Shown piece by piece: positions 24,370-32,947 of a stretch of 64,000 nucleotides of DNA. The translations under genes and the position numbers were made by a program. The notes beneath the pieces were generated by a model, which was given only the letters and a program-made list of their open reading frames with translations, had not been told where the DNA came from and did no database searches. The first letter of the stretch is position 1. Each line of letters starts with the position of its first letter. Location of the stretch: positions 1 to 64,000 of the forward strand of contig JAZKIW010000081.1 of the NCBI GenBank assembly GCA_040384625.1, given 5' to 3'. Source of the stretch: CADEEN01 sp040384625. Its GTDB lineage: Bacteria > Pseudomonadota > Gammaproteobacteria > Burkholderiales > Burkholderiaceae_C.

Positions 24370-25154
24370 AAGGTCCCGGGGTAGCCGCCCCCGTCTAGCA
24401 GCCAGTTCTGCCCGGTGATGTAGCCCGCGTGCCGGCTGCACAGGAAGGCGCAGGCGGCGCCGAACTCTTCCGACTCGCCCAGGCGACGCGCCGGTATCGC
24501 CCCACGCCGCACGTCGAGCAACTCGTCGATGCTCTTGCCGCTCTTGGCGGCCGTCGCGGCCATCGTGGTCCGGATGCGGTCGGTGTCGAAGAAGCCCGGC
24601 AGCAGGTTGTTGATCGTCACGTTGCGGCTTGCCAGCTTGCTCTGCCGCGCCAGGCCGGCGACGAAACCGGTGAGGCCGGAACGCGCGCCATTGGACAGGC
24701 CGAGGGTTTCGATTGGGGCCTTGACGGCGCCAGAGGTGATGTTGACGATCCGCCCGTAACCGCGTGCGGCCATGGCATCCACGGTGGCCTTCATCAGCTC
24801 GATCGGCGTCAGCATATTGGCCTCGATGGCCTTGATCCAGGCTTCGCGGTCCCAGTCGCGAAAATCGCCCGGCGGCGGCCCGCCGGCGTTGTTGATCAGG
24901 ATGTCGATCTGCGGCGCCGCCGCCAGGGCCGCCGCGCGGCCCTCGGCGCTGGCGATGTCGCCGACCACCGTGCGCACCTCGACGGCCGGATTCAACGCGC
25001 GCAACTCGGCCGCGGTGGCCGCCAGGGCCTCGGCGCCGCGCGCCGTGATCACGACGTTGACGCCCTCGCCCGCCAGCGCCATCGCGCAGCCCTTGCCGAG
25101 TCCCTTGCTGGCGGCACACACCAGGGCCCACTTGCCTGCGATTCCCAGATCCAT
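24366..25154 (-). CDS. SDR family protein with atypical active site
   Basis: The 262-residue protein has a Rossmann start (ALVCAASKGLGKGCAMALAGEG), an INNAGGPPPG motif and the late LARQSKLASRNVTINNLLPGFFDTDR segment of FabG-like dehydrogenases. The catalytic Ser (NITSGA) is present, but the Tyr-xxx-Lys that should follow 13 residues later reads SNGAR. The cofactor motif is also imperfect (AASKGLG). This matches an atypical BKR-like SDR subgroup that keeps this substitution, so the protein may use another mechanism or bind without catalysis. It is the last gene of a minus-strand run, one base behind the DMT exporter stop. Confidence 0.88.
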   Translation of the reverse strand: MDLGIAGKWALVCAASKGLGKGCAMALAGEGVNVVITARGAEALAATAAELRALNPAVEVRTVVGDIASAEGRAAALAAAPQIDILINNAGGPPPGDFRDWDREAWIKAIEANMLTPIELMKATVDAMAARGYGRIVNITSGAVKAPIETLGLSNGARSGLTGFVAGLARQSKLASRNVTINNLLPGFFDTDRIRTTMAATAAKSGKSIDELLDVRRGAIPARRLGESEEFGAACAFLCSRHAGYITGQNWLLDGGGYPGTF

Positions 25155-25155
25155 T

Positions 25156-26055
25156 TCAGTTTCTCCACTTGGCCAACAACCACACCCCCAGCAGCACCAG
25201 CGCGGTACCCACGACCACCCAGCCGGTAAAGGGTTCGCCGAGCAACCATACCCCGAGCAACACCGTGCTCAATGGCCCGACCATCCCGGCCTGGGCGGCC
25301 AGTGTGGCGCCGATGCGCTCGATCGCCATCATGACCATCAGCACTGGCGCAAAGGTGCAGAGGGTCGCATTGAGCAGCGACAGCCACAGCACCGGCTCAG
25401 GCACCCAGGCCGCCGACGGCGCGCGCAGCACGAAGAGTTGCACGATGCACAGGAGGCAGGCGACGCTGGTCGCCGCACCGGTCAGGCGCAGCGCGCCCAG
25501 GCGTTGCACCAACTGGCCGCTGTAGACGAGGTAGACCGCGTAGCTGACGGCGCTGCCGAACACCAGGGCCGCACCGAGCGCAACGTTGGAGCCCTCGAAG
25601 CGCAGCTCCTGGCCGAACACCACCGCGACACCGACGTAGCCCAGGGCCATCGCCACGCCTTGTCGCGCCGACAGGCGCCTGCCGAACAGCAGCACCGACA
25701 GCAAGAGGACCAGGGTCGGGTTGAGGTACAGGATCAGGCGCTCGAGCCCCGCGCTGATGTACTGCAGGCCCATGAAGTCGAGCATGCTAGCCAGGTAGTA
25801 GCCGCAGAAGCCCAGACCGAAGACGGCACGCCAATCGCGTGTCGTGAAGGCCTCCTTGCCGCGTCCCGACCACCAGGCCAGGGCCAGGAACAGTGGCAGC
25901 GCCAGCAACATGCGCCAGAACACGACCTGCACGGCGTCGACACCGTGGCGGTACATCAGCTTGGCCAGGATCGCCTTGCCCGAAAAAGCGATCGCGCCCA
26001 GGGTGGCCAGCGCCAGGCCCGGCGCGATCCGGGTCGCCAGGCGCGGGTCGCTCAT
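25156..26055 (-). CDS. EamA/DMT family transporter
   Basis: The 299-residue protein contains ten hydrophobic helices in two EamA repeats, with GLQYISAGLERLILYLNPTLVLLLS closing the first and the GPLSTVLLGVWLLGEPFTGWVVVGTALVLLGVWL signature closing the second. DMT exporters move amino acids, purines, drugs or other small metabolites. The start overlaps the acetyltransferase stop (ATGA), so the product may export an acetylated or otherwise modified compound (inference). The longer frame reaching 26229 is not used, since it would run through the acetyltransferase gene. Confidence 0.88.
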   Translation of the reverse strand: MSDPRLATRIAPGLALATLGAIAFSGKAILAKLMYRHGVDAVQVVFWRMLLALPLFLALAWWSGRGKEAFTTRDWRAVFGLGFCGYYLASMLDFMGLQYISAGLERLILYLNPTLVLLLSVLLFGRRLSARQGVAMALGYVGVAVVFGQELRFEGSNVALGAALVFGSAVSYAVYLVYSGQLVQRLGALRLTGAATSVACLLCIVQLFVLRAPSAAWVPEPVLWLSLLNATLCTFAPVLMVMMAIERIGATLAAQAGMVGPLSTVLLGVWLLGEPFTGWVVVGTALVLLGVWLLAKWRN

Positions 26056-26882
26056 GCCAAGTCGCGCCGCGGTCTGCGCTGCAGGCACCAGTGGCTTTCG
26101 CGCTGCACGAACCCGACCGAGCGGTAGATGCCGATGGCGACGTCGTCCGGATCGGCGCACATCACCAGGCGCTGCAAACCGAGCCCGTCGAACGCATGCC
26201 GGCAAACATGGTGCACCAGGGCACGGCACAAGCCGCGGCGACGCCAGGCAGTCTGGGTTTCGACGTACTGGAACCGGCCCAGGCGCCCGTCGTGCACCAG
26301 ACCGCAGTCGGCGGCCAGCAGGCCATCAACGACGGCGCCGAACCACAGAGCGATGCCGGCGCCCTGCATCGCGGCCATGCGTTGCATCGCGCTGCGGCGA
26401 AAGACGCGATAGCCCTCAGCCTCGAAAGACGCATCGCGGGCGGCGACCTGGGCCTCCACCGCGAGGTCGAGTTCCTCAGGCAGGGACAGTGCCCGCAGGA
26501 CCAGTCCGGGCGCATCACGCACGGCAGGCTGCGGCGCCAAGCCGCTGCGTTCCAGCGTCAACACGGCCATCGGGTCGAACTCATCGATGCCGGCAGCGCG
26601 CCACGACGGCAGCGGATCGGGCAAGGCAGCCGCATCGACGCCGATCGCGATGTGCTGCGAGAGCGGCTGCCGGTGGCCGATCTCCTGCGCAAAGCGATCG
26701 ACCCAGTGCGCCAGTTCGTCGTCGCGCGGTGCCTGCGGCAGGATCAGGCAGTTGCCCCAGTAGTAGGTCGGATTGGCCGGCACGCGCAGCACGATGCAGT
26801 CCTCGCGCTCGGCGACTTCGGCGCCGAAGCGGCAGGCGAGCAGGTGCGACTGCCAGCCGAGACCGAGTTCCTGAACCCGCAT
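26052..26882 (-). CDS. GNAT-fold N-acetyltransferase, two-domain
   Basis: The 276-residue protein has an N-terminal half with no firm assignment (YYWGNCLILPQAP at about 40-52) and a C-terminal GNAT domain. The acetyl-CoA loop appears as QTAWRRRGLCRALVHHVCRHA (Q/RxxGxG/A type), and the domain ends with the usual VMCADPDDVAIGIYRSVGF strand-helix-strand. The substrate is unknown. Only two bases separate it from the gamma-glutamyltransferase stop, and it overlaps the DMT exporter. These three genes read as one unit that may process and export an amine or amino acid derivative. Confidence 0.85.
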   Translation of the reverse strand: MRVQELGLGWQSHLLACRFGAEVAEREDCIVLRVPANPTYYWGNCLILPQAPRDDELAHWVDRFAQEIGHRQPLSQHIAIGVDAAALPDPLPSWRAAGIDEFDPMAVLTLERSGLAPQPAVRDAPGLVLRALSLPEELDLAVEAQVAARDASFEAEGYRVFRRSAMQRMAAMQGAGIALWFGAVVDGLLAADCGLVHDGRLGRFQYVETQTAWRRRGLCRALVHHVCRHAFDGLGLQRLVMCADPDDVAIGIYRSVGFVQRESHWCLQRRPRRDLA

Positions 26883-26884
26883 CG

Positions 26885-28501
26885 TCAGAAGCCGACCGCG
26901 GCGCCGTCGCGGCGCGGGTCGCTGGCGGCGACGTAGCCCTCGACGCCAGGGTCGCCCAGCCGCCAGATGGACTGCGCGGCGCCGAAGTCCATGTAGCTGT
27001 CGTGCAGGCCGACGATTTGGTGCCCGAGGGCCTGAAGGCCTTGGACGGTGGCAACCGGCATGTGCCGCTCGACATTGATGTCCAGGCCCTGGTTGAAGCG
27101 CCAGCGCGGCGCGTCGCACGCCGCCTGCACGTTCTGTCGATGGTCGAGCAGGCGCACCAGGGTCTGGATGTGGCCTTGCGGCTGCATGTTGCCGCCCATC
27201 ACGCCGAAACTCATCACCGGCCGGCCGGCCTGGCTCAGGAAGCCGGGAATGATGGTGTGGAAAGGCCGTTTGCCAGGCGCCACGACGTTAGGGCTGTGCG
27301 GGTCGAGCGAAAAGCCGTGGCCGCGGTTCTGTAGGCTGACGCCGAAGTCCGGCTCGACGACCCCTGAGCCGAAGCCCATGTAGTTGCTCTGGATGAAGCT
27401 GACCATCATGCCGCGCTCATCGGCCGCGGTGAGGTAGATGGTGCCGCCCTTGATGCCGTAGCCGGGACCGAAGACCTGCGCCCGTGCCGGATCGATCAAC
27501 CTGGCGCGCGCAGCCAGGTACTGCGCATCGAGCAGCATAGAGGGCGGGCCCTCCATGTGCCGCTCATCGGCGACGAAGCGGTAGACGTCGGCGAAGGCCA
27601 GCTTCATGGCTTCGATCTGCAGATGCTGGCAGGCCGGGCCGTCGAGGTCCATCGACCCGATGTCGAAGTGCTCCAGCATGCCCAGCGCCATCTGCGCGGC
27701 GATGCCCTGGCCGTTCGGCGGGATCTCATGCAGGGTGTGGCCGCGATAATCTTGCTGAAGCGGCACGACCCACTCGGGCTGGTAGCTCGCCAGGTCGGCC
27801 ACCTGCATCGTGCCGCCGTGGCGCTGCGACCAGGCTGCGATGGCTGCACCGATCTCGCCGCGGTAGAAGGCCTCGCCCTGGGTGGCGCCGATGGCCTTCA
27901 AGGCCCGCGCTGCGTGCGGCATCGTGAAGCGCTCGCCGACCGCGGGCGGACGACCCCTGGGCAAGAACGTCTGCGCAAATCCCGGCGCCTCGATCAGATC
28001 GGCAACCTGCGAGGCCATCGCCCACTTCTGTTGCACGATCACCGGCACCGCATAGCCGCGCTCGGCGATCTCGGCCGCCGGTGCCATCAGGTCGGCGAAG
28101 GGCAGTTTGCCGAATCTCCGCGACAGCGCCACCCAGGCCGCGACGGCGCCAGGCACGCTGACCGAGTCGACGCCACGCGCAGGCGGTGCGACGGCGTCCG
28201 CACCGTACTTGCGCAGGAAGTGCTCGCGCGTCCAGGCCGCCGGTGCCGGGCCGCTGGCATTCAGACCGTGCAGCTGCGCGCCGTCCCACAGGATGCAGAA
28301 GGCGTCCGACCCCAGGCCGTTGCTGCAGGGCTCGACGATGGTCATGCAGGCCGCCGTCGCGATGGCTGCATCGACCGCATTGCCGCCGGCGGCCAACATG
28401 CGCAGGCCGGCCTGCGCGGCCAGCGGATGCGAGGTGGCGACGACATTGCGCGCGAAGACCGGCAGGCGCGCGCTGGCGTAGGGTTGCTCGTAGGTGAACA
28501 T
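26885..28501 (-). CDS. Gamma-glutamyltransferase-family Ntn-hydrolase
   Basis: The product, about 538 residues, shows the family layout: ARNVVATSHPLAAQAGLRMLAAGGNAVDAAIATA near the start, EPCSNGLGSDAFCILWDG with the active-site surroundings, and the self-processing Thr in KGGTIYLTAADERGMMVSFIQSNY (about residue 360), where the precursor would split into two subunits. No signal peptide is seen, so unlike classical GGT it appears cytoplasmic. Such forms act as glutathione hydrolases, acylases or aspartyl-type hydrolases. I chose ATG 28501 because a GAAG lies eight bases before it; ATGs at 28507 and 28531 are possible. Confidence 0.88.
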   Translation of the reverse strand: MFTYEQPYASARLPVFARNVVATSHPLAAQAGLRMLAAGGNAVDAAIATAACMTIVEPCSNGLGSDAFCILWDGAQLHGLNASGPAPAAWTREHFLRKYGADAVAPPARGVDSVSVPGAVAAWVALSRRFGKLPFADLMAPAAEIAERGYAVPVIVQQKWAMASQVADLIEAPGFAQTFLPRGRPPAVGERFTMPHAARALKAIGATQGEAFYRGEIGAAIAAWSQRHGGTMQVADLASYQPEWVVPLQQDYRGHTLHEIPPNGQGIAAQMALGMLEHFDIGSMDLDGPACQHLQIEAMKLAFADVYRFVADERHMEGPPSMLLDAQYLAARARLIDPARAQVFGPGYGIKGGTIYLTAADERGMMVSFIQSNYMGFGSGVVEPDFGVSLQNRGHGFSLDPHSPNVVAPGKRPFHTIIPGFLSQAGRPVMSFGVMGGNMQPQGHIQTLVRLLDHRQNVQAACDAPRWRFNQGLDINVERHMPVATVQGLQALGHQIVGLHDSYMDFGAAQSIWRLGDPGVEGYVAASDPRRDGAAVGF

Positions 28502-28552
28502 CGGCATCTTCGGTGGTCGGTGAACGATCATCGCATCAGCGAGCGCCGCCGT

Positions 28553-30181
28553 TCAGGACGGCAGGTCGGGCGGCATGTCGAGCGACTTGGCCACGTAGCG
28601 GCGCACACGCGGCGGCTGGCTATCGACGTGAAACGCCAGCCGCTGCACGCGCAGGTCGGCGTCGAAGGTCGAGAAGCGCTCGAGCCGGCGCTGATGCTCG
28701 ACCCAGTTCTCATCGACGAAGTACTCGATCACCCGCTCCGGATGCGCGACGTCGCGGAACAGGCCCCAGGACAGAGCCCCCTGCCGCAGGCGGGCGCGCC
28801 GGGTGCGCTGCATTACTTCAGAGAATTCCGCGGCCCGCGCCGGATCGATCAGGTACTCGACCGTCACCATCACCGGGCCGTCATCCGGATCGACGTCCAC
28901 CGGAGGCTCGGCCGGGCTGCTGACGGCTGCGGGGCTGAAGTCGATGTCGGCGCCGCCGTCGATGCTGAAGCGGCGAAACAGCACCAGCATCAGCACGCCC
29001 GAAACGGCGGCCGCGGCCACGGCGGCCGCCACATCCGTCCAGGTCGCCACCTGGCCCCACAGCAAGGAGCCTGCGGCAGAACCGCCCATCAAGGCCATCT
29101 GGTAGATCGACATGCCGCGCGCGCGCACCCAGTCAGGCAGCGCAACCTGGGCCGCGATCGTCAGCGAATTGGCGACCGAGATCCAGGCCATCCCCACCAG
29201 GACCATCGCCGGCAAGCCGACCCACAACTCGGGCACATAGACGATCAGCACGGACAGGGCCGCCTGCAGGATCGTGCCCACGCGCACGAACTGCTCGCGC
29301 GAGTAGCGCGCGCGCCAGCGCGGAAAGTACAGCGCGGCCACGATCGCACCAAGTCCCAGGCAGGCCAACATCAGGGTGAAGGTGGCCGGCCCGCCGCCAT
29401 GCAGGCGCTGCGCCACCAGGGGCAGCAGCGCGATGAGCGCGGTCGACTGGAGGAAGAACAGGAAGACGCGCAGCAGGATGATCTTCAAGCGCGGTGACTG
29501 GCGCGCGAAGTTCAGACCCACCCGCATCGCGCCGACGAAGCGCTCGCCCGGCAGCGTGCTGAGCTTGGGCTGGCGCTTCCAGCGCAGGATCAGCACGAAG
29601 GCCGCGCCGGCCAGCAGCGCATTGAGCACGAACACCGCGGCGCTGCTGAAAGCCGCGAGCAAGGCCCCGGCCAGCACCGGCCCGATCACGCGCGACAGGT
29701 TCATCGCGATTCCGTTCAACGCGATCGCCGGCGACAACTGCGCGCGCGGCACGATCTCGGGGACGATGGCCGCAAACACCGGCCAGCGCATCGCCAGGCC
29801 GATGCCGTTGACGAAGGTCAGCGCCAGCAGCAGATTGGCCGTCAGGGCGTCGGCGAGCGAGAGGCCCGCCAGCACCATCGCATTGATCGAGACCCAGAGT
29901 TGCGTCGCCGCGAAGTAGCGCCGGCGGTCGAGGATGTCGGCCATCGCTCCGCTGGGCAAGCCGAGCAGGAACACTGGCAAGGTAGAAGCCGTCTGGACCA
30001 GGGCCACCATGACCGGGCTGGTGGTCAGGGTAGTCATCAACCAGGCGGCGGCCACGTCGTTCATCCACATCGTCATGTTGGCCGCCAACCAGGCCAGCCA
30101 GAGCATGCGAAAGACGGGCTCCTTTAGAGGCGCCAGGGCCGGTGCGTCAGACAGTGCAGTCAAGGGTCTCAGGAGCGGCAT
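28553..30181 (-). CDS. MFS exporter of the MFS_3 (EntS-like) family with C-terminal soluble domain
   Basis: The 542-residue protein starts at ATG 30181 (an upstream ATG adds 28 unlikely residues). Eleven to twelve membrane helices fill about 20-420, with MWMNDVAAAWLMT and the GLPSGAMADILDRRRY loop of major facilitators. The last 120 residues form a soluble domain, from GPVMVTVEYLIDP through RRARLRQGALSWGLFRD to ENWVEHQRRLERF, a monooxygenase-like (ABM) fold often fused to MFS_3 exporters. Family members export siderophores or drugs. Substrate unknown. It is 28 bases behind pobA and may be read with it. Confidence 0.88.
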   Translation of the reverse strand: MPLLRPLTALSDAPALAPLKEPVFRMLWLAWLAANMTMWMNDVAAAWLMTTLTTSPVMVALVQTASTLPVFLLGLPSGAMADILDRRRYFAATQLWVSINAMVLAGLSLADALTANLLLALTFVNGIGLAMRWPVFAAIVPEIVPRAQLSPAIALNGIAMNLSRVIGPVLAGALLAAFSSAAVFVLNALLAGAAFVLILRWKRQPKLSTLPGERFVGAMRVGLNFARQSPRLKIILLRVFLFFLQSTALIALLPLVAQRLHGGGPATFTLMLACLGLGAIVAALYFPRWRARYSREQFVRVGTILQAALSVLIVYVPELWVGLPAMVLVGMAWISVANSLTIAAQVALPDWVRARGMSIYQMALMGGSAAGSLLWGQVATWTDVAAAVAAAAVSGVLMLVLFRRFSIDGGADIDFSPAAVSSPAEPPVDVDPDDGPVMVTVEYLIDPARAAEFSEVMQRTRRARLRQGALSWGLFRDVAHPERVIEYFVDENWVEHQRRLERFSTFDADLRVQRLAFHVDSQPPRVRRYVAKSLDMPPDLPS

Positions 30182-30209
30182 GGCGGCAGCATGCCATTGA
30201 TCGGACCGA

Positions 30210-31403
30210 CTACGCGTCGAAGGGCAGGCCGACGTAGTTCTCGGCCAGGGCCGTGGCCGCGGCACGCGAACTCACGAGGTAGTCGAGTTCGGCGCGTTGC
30301 AGCCGCTGACCGATGGCGCCAGCGTCCGGGAACTTGTGCAGCAGGGACGTCATCCACCAGGAAAAGCGCTCGGCCTTCCAGATGCGGGCCAGGCAGCGCG
30401 CTGAGTAGTAGTCGATGCCGGCCTCGCTCTTGTCGGCGTAGTACTCGACCAGCGCTCGCGCCAGGGTCCGCACATCGGAAGCGGCGAGGTTGAGGCCCTT
30501 GGCCCCCGTGGGCGGAACGATGTGCGCCGCATCCCCGGCCAGGAACAAGCGCCCGAAGCGCATCGGCTCGGCGACGAAGCTGCGCAGCGGCGCGATGCTC
30601 TTCTCGATCGACGGGCCGGTGACCAGGGCGGCTGCAGCGGCGGGGTCCAGGCGTCGACGCAGTTCGTCCCAGAAGGCGTTGTCGCTCCATTGCTCCACCT
30701 GGTCGTGCAGGGAACATTGGACGTAGTAGCGGGTGCGTGTGGGCGAACGCATCGAGCACAGCGCAAAGCCGCGCTCATGGTTCGAGTAGATCAACTCGTG
30801 AGACACGGGCGGGGTATCGGCCAGCACGCCGAGCCAGCCGAACGGATAGACCTTTTCGAAGATGGACAGCGCCGCCGGCGGCACGCTGGCGCGGCAGGGG
30901 CCGTGATAGCCGTCGCAGCCGGCGATGAAGTCGCAGCGCAACTCCTGTGGCTGGCCGTCGAGGCTGAAGGTGATGCTCGGCGTGCCGGCATCGTAATCGT
31001 GCGGGGCGACGTCCTTGGCCTCGTAGATCGTGGGCAGCCCTGCAGCCACCCGCGCCGCCATCAGGTCGCGCGTCAGTTCGGTCTGCCCATAGACCATCAC
31101 CTGCCTGCCCCCGGTCAACGTGTGCAGATCGATGCGATGGCGACCACCACCGAAGCAGAGTTCGAAGCCGTGGTGTGCCAGGCCTTCGGCGTGCATGCGC
31201 GCACCGACGCCGGCTTCGTCGAGCAGGTCGCAGGTCGTCTGTTCGAGCACCCCGGCGCGGATACGGCCGAGCACATAGGCCGCACTCTGGCGCTCGACGA
31301 TGACGTTGTCGATACCAGCGCGGTGCAGCAACTGGCCGAGCAGCAGGCCCGACGGTCCGCCGCCGACGATCGCAATCTGCGTGCGCCGCGGCGAGCCCGT
31401 CAT
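30210..31403 (-). CDS. pobA: 4-hydroxybenzoate 3-monooxygenase
   Basis: The 397-residue flavoprotein shows IAIVGGGPSGLLLGQLL for ADP binding, RIRAGVLEQTTCDLL, SNHERGFALCSMRS, TRYYVQCSLHD and the closing GDAAHIVPPTGAKGLNLAASD and RIWKAERFSWWMT. These follow Pseudomonas PobA nearly residue for residue, including the Ser-x-Arg pair that binds the substrate carboxylate and the late ENYVGLP. It hydroxylates 4-hydroxybenzoate to protocatechuate using NADPH and oxygen, the entry step of the beta-ketoadipate route. The usual PobR gene is absent beside it. It lies seven bases after TctA, which hints at TTT uptake of the substrate. Confidence 0.97.
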   Translation of the reverse strand: MTGSPRRTQIAIVGGGPSGLLLGQLLHRAGIDNVIVERQSAAYVLGRIRAGVLEQTTCDLLDEAGVGARMHAEGLAHHGFELCFGGGRHRIDLHTLTGGRQVMVYGQTELTRDLMAARVAAGLPTIYEAKDVAPHDYDAGTPSITFSLDGQPQELRCDFIAGCDGYHGPCRASVPPAALSIFEKVYPFGWLGVLADTPPVSHELIYSNHERGFALCSMRSPTRTRYYVQCSLHDQVEQWSDNAFWDELRRRLDPAAAAALVTGPSIEKSIAPLRSFVAEPMRFGRLFLAGDAAHIVPPTGAKGLNLAASDVRTLARALVEYYADKSEAGIDYYSARCLARIWKAERFSWWMTSLLHKFPDAGAIGQRLQRAELDYLVSSRAAATALAENYVGLPFDA

Positions 31404-31410
31404 GCCGGAC

Positions 31411-32928
31411 TCAGACTTCCTCTTCCACGAAAGCCTCGGCGCGCTTCTTCTTGATCGACGGCAGCATGACCACGACGATCATCAGAAACGCGGCAAGCAG
31501 CAGACCAGCCGACAGCGGCCGCGTCGCGAAGGTGGTCCAGTCGCCGCGCGACAGCAGGAGCGCGCGGCGCAGGTTCTCCTCCATCATCGGCCCGAGGATG
31601 AAGCCCAGCAGCAGCGGCGCCGGCTCGCAATGCAGCTTGTAGAAGATGTAGCCGACGACGCCGAACAACACCGCCATGTACACGTCGAAGTTGTTGTTGT
31701 TGAGCGTGTACAGGCCAATACAGCAGAAGGCCAGGATCGCCGGATAGAGCAGGCGGTAAGGCACTGTCAGCAGCTTGATCCAGATACCGATCAGCGGCAG
31801 GTTCAGGATCACCAGCATCGCGTTGCCGACCCACATGCTGGCGATCAGGCCCCAGAACAGCTGCGGGTTGCTTGTCATGACCTGCGGGCCGGGCTGGATG
31901 CCCTTGATGGTCATCGCGCCGACCATCAGTGCCATCACGGCATTCGGCGGGATGCCCAGCGTGAGCATCGGAATGAACGAGGTCTGGGCTCCCGCGTTGT
32001 TGGCACTTTCCGGGCCCGCGACGCCGCGGATGTTGCCCTGTCCGAACGGCACTTCGCCGGGACGGCCGCGCGACTTCTTCTCGACTGTGTAGGCCGCGAA
32101 CGCCGCCAGCAGTGCGCCGCCGCCCGGCAGCACGCCCAGGATCGAGCCCAGCGCCGTGCCGCGCAGCACAGCCGGCCAAGCGTCCTGGAAGTCCTGCTTG
32201 GTCGGCCACAGACCCTTGACGTCCTTGGTGAAGACCTCGCGGTGCTCGGCCGGACGACCCAGGTTGGCGATGATTTCGCCAAAGCCGAAGATGCCCATCG
32301 CGATGGTCACGAAGCCGATGCCGTCAGTGAGTTCAGGGATGTCGAAGCTGTAGCGCGGCACACCCGAGATCACGTCGGTGTTGATCTGGCCGAGCAACAG
32401 GCCGAGAAGAATCATCGCGATGGCCTTGATCAGCGAGCCCGAGGCCAGTACCACGGCGCCGATCAGGCCCAACACCATCAGCGAGAAGTACTCAGCCGGG
32501 CCGAACTTGAAGGCCAGCTCGGTCAGCGGGGGAGCGAAGGCAGCGATGACGATCGTGCCCACGCAACCTGCGAAGAACGAGCCGAGGCCGGCCGCCGCCA
32601 GCGCTGCGCCGGCACGGCCCTTGCGCGCCATCTGGTAGCCGTCGATGGCTGTCACCACCGAGCTCGACTCGCCCGGCACATTGATCAGGATCGCCGTCGT
32701 TGAGCCGCCGTACTGGGCGCCGTAGTAGATGCCGGCCAGCATGATCAGCGCCGGCGTGGCGTCCAGCGCGTAGATGCTGGGCAGTAGCATCGCGATGGTG
32801 GCCACCGGCCCGAGGCCCGGCAGCACGCCGATCAGGGTACCCAGCATTGCGCCGCCGAAGGCATATAGCAGATTAGTCGCGGTGAACGCGACCCCGAAGC
32901 CGAGCATCAGGTTGTTGATGAGATCCAT
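31411..32928 (-). CDS. tctA: Tripartite tricarboxylate transporter large permease TctA
   Basis: The 505-residue protein has about twelve membrane helices with the TctA signatures GTLIGVLPGLGPVATIAMLLP, YYGAQYGGSTTAILINVPGESSSVVT and a second set of inverted-repeat motifs (GVLPGGGALLAAFAAY, GIPPNAVMALMVG). It carries the substrate through the inner membrane, driven by ion gradients. TctB starts just upstream (20-base gap) and pobA is just downstream. No TctC gene is adjacent. Confidence 0.95.
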   Translation of the reverse strand: MDLINNLMLGFGVAFTATNLLYAFGGAMLGTLIGVLPGLGPVATIAMLLPSIYALDATPALIMLAGIYYGAQYGGSTTAILINVPGESSSVVTAIDGYQMARKGRAGAALAAAGLGSFFAGCVGTIVIAAFAPPLTELAFKFGPAEYFSLMVLGLIGAVVLASGSLIKAIAMILLGLLLGQINTDVISGVPRYSFDIPELTDGIGFVTIAMGIFGFGEIIANLGRPAEHREVFTKDVKGLWPTKQDFQDAWPAVLRGTALGSILGVLPGGGALLAAFAAYTVEKKSRGRPGEVPFGQGNIRGVAGPESANNAGAQTSFIPMLTLGIPPNAVMALMVGAMTIKGIQPGPQVMTSNPQLFWGLIASMWVGNAMLVILNLPLIGIWIKLLTVPYRLLYPAILAFCCIGLYTLNNNNFDVYMAVLFGVVGYIFYKLHCEPAPLLLGFILGPMMEENLRRALLLSRGDWTTFATRPLSAGLLLAAFLMIVVVMLPSIKKKRAEAFVEEEV

Positions 32929-32947
32929 GAGAGCAGTCCTTCGGCGT

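Noticed and set aside
22714..25131. A minus-strand open frame of about 800 codons opposite MmgE/PrpD
   Set aside because: Arg/Ala/Gly-rich composition without motifs is typical of shadows in GC-rich DNA. The sense strand and the SDR gene explain the region.
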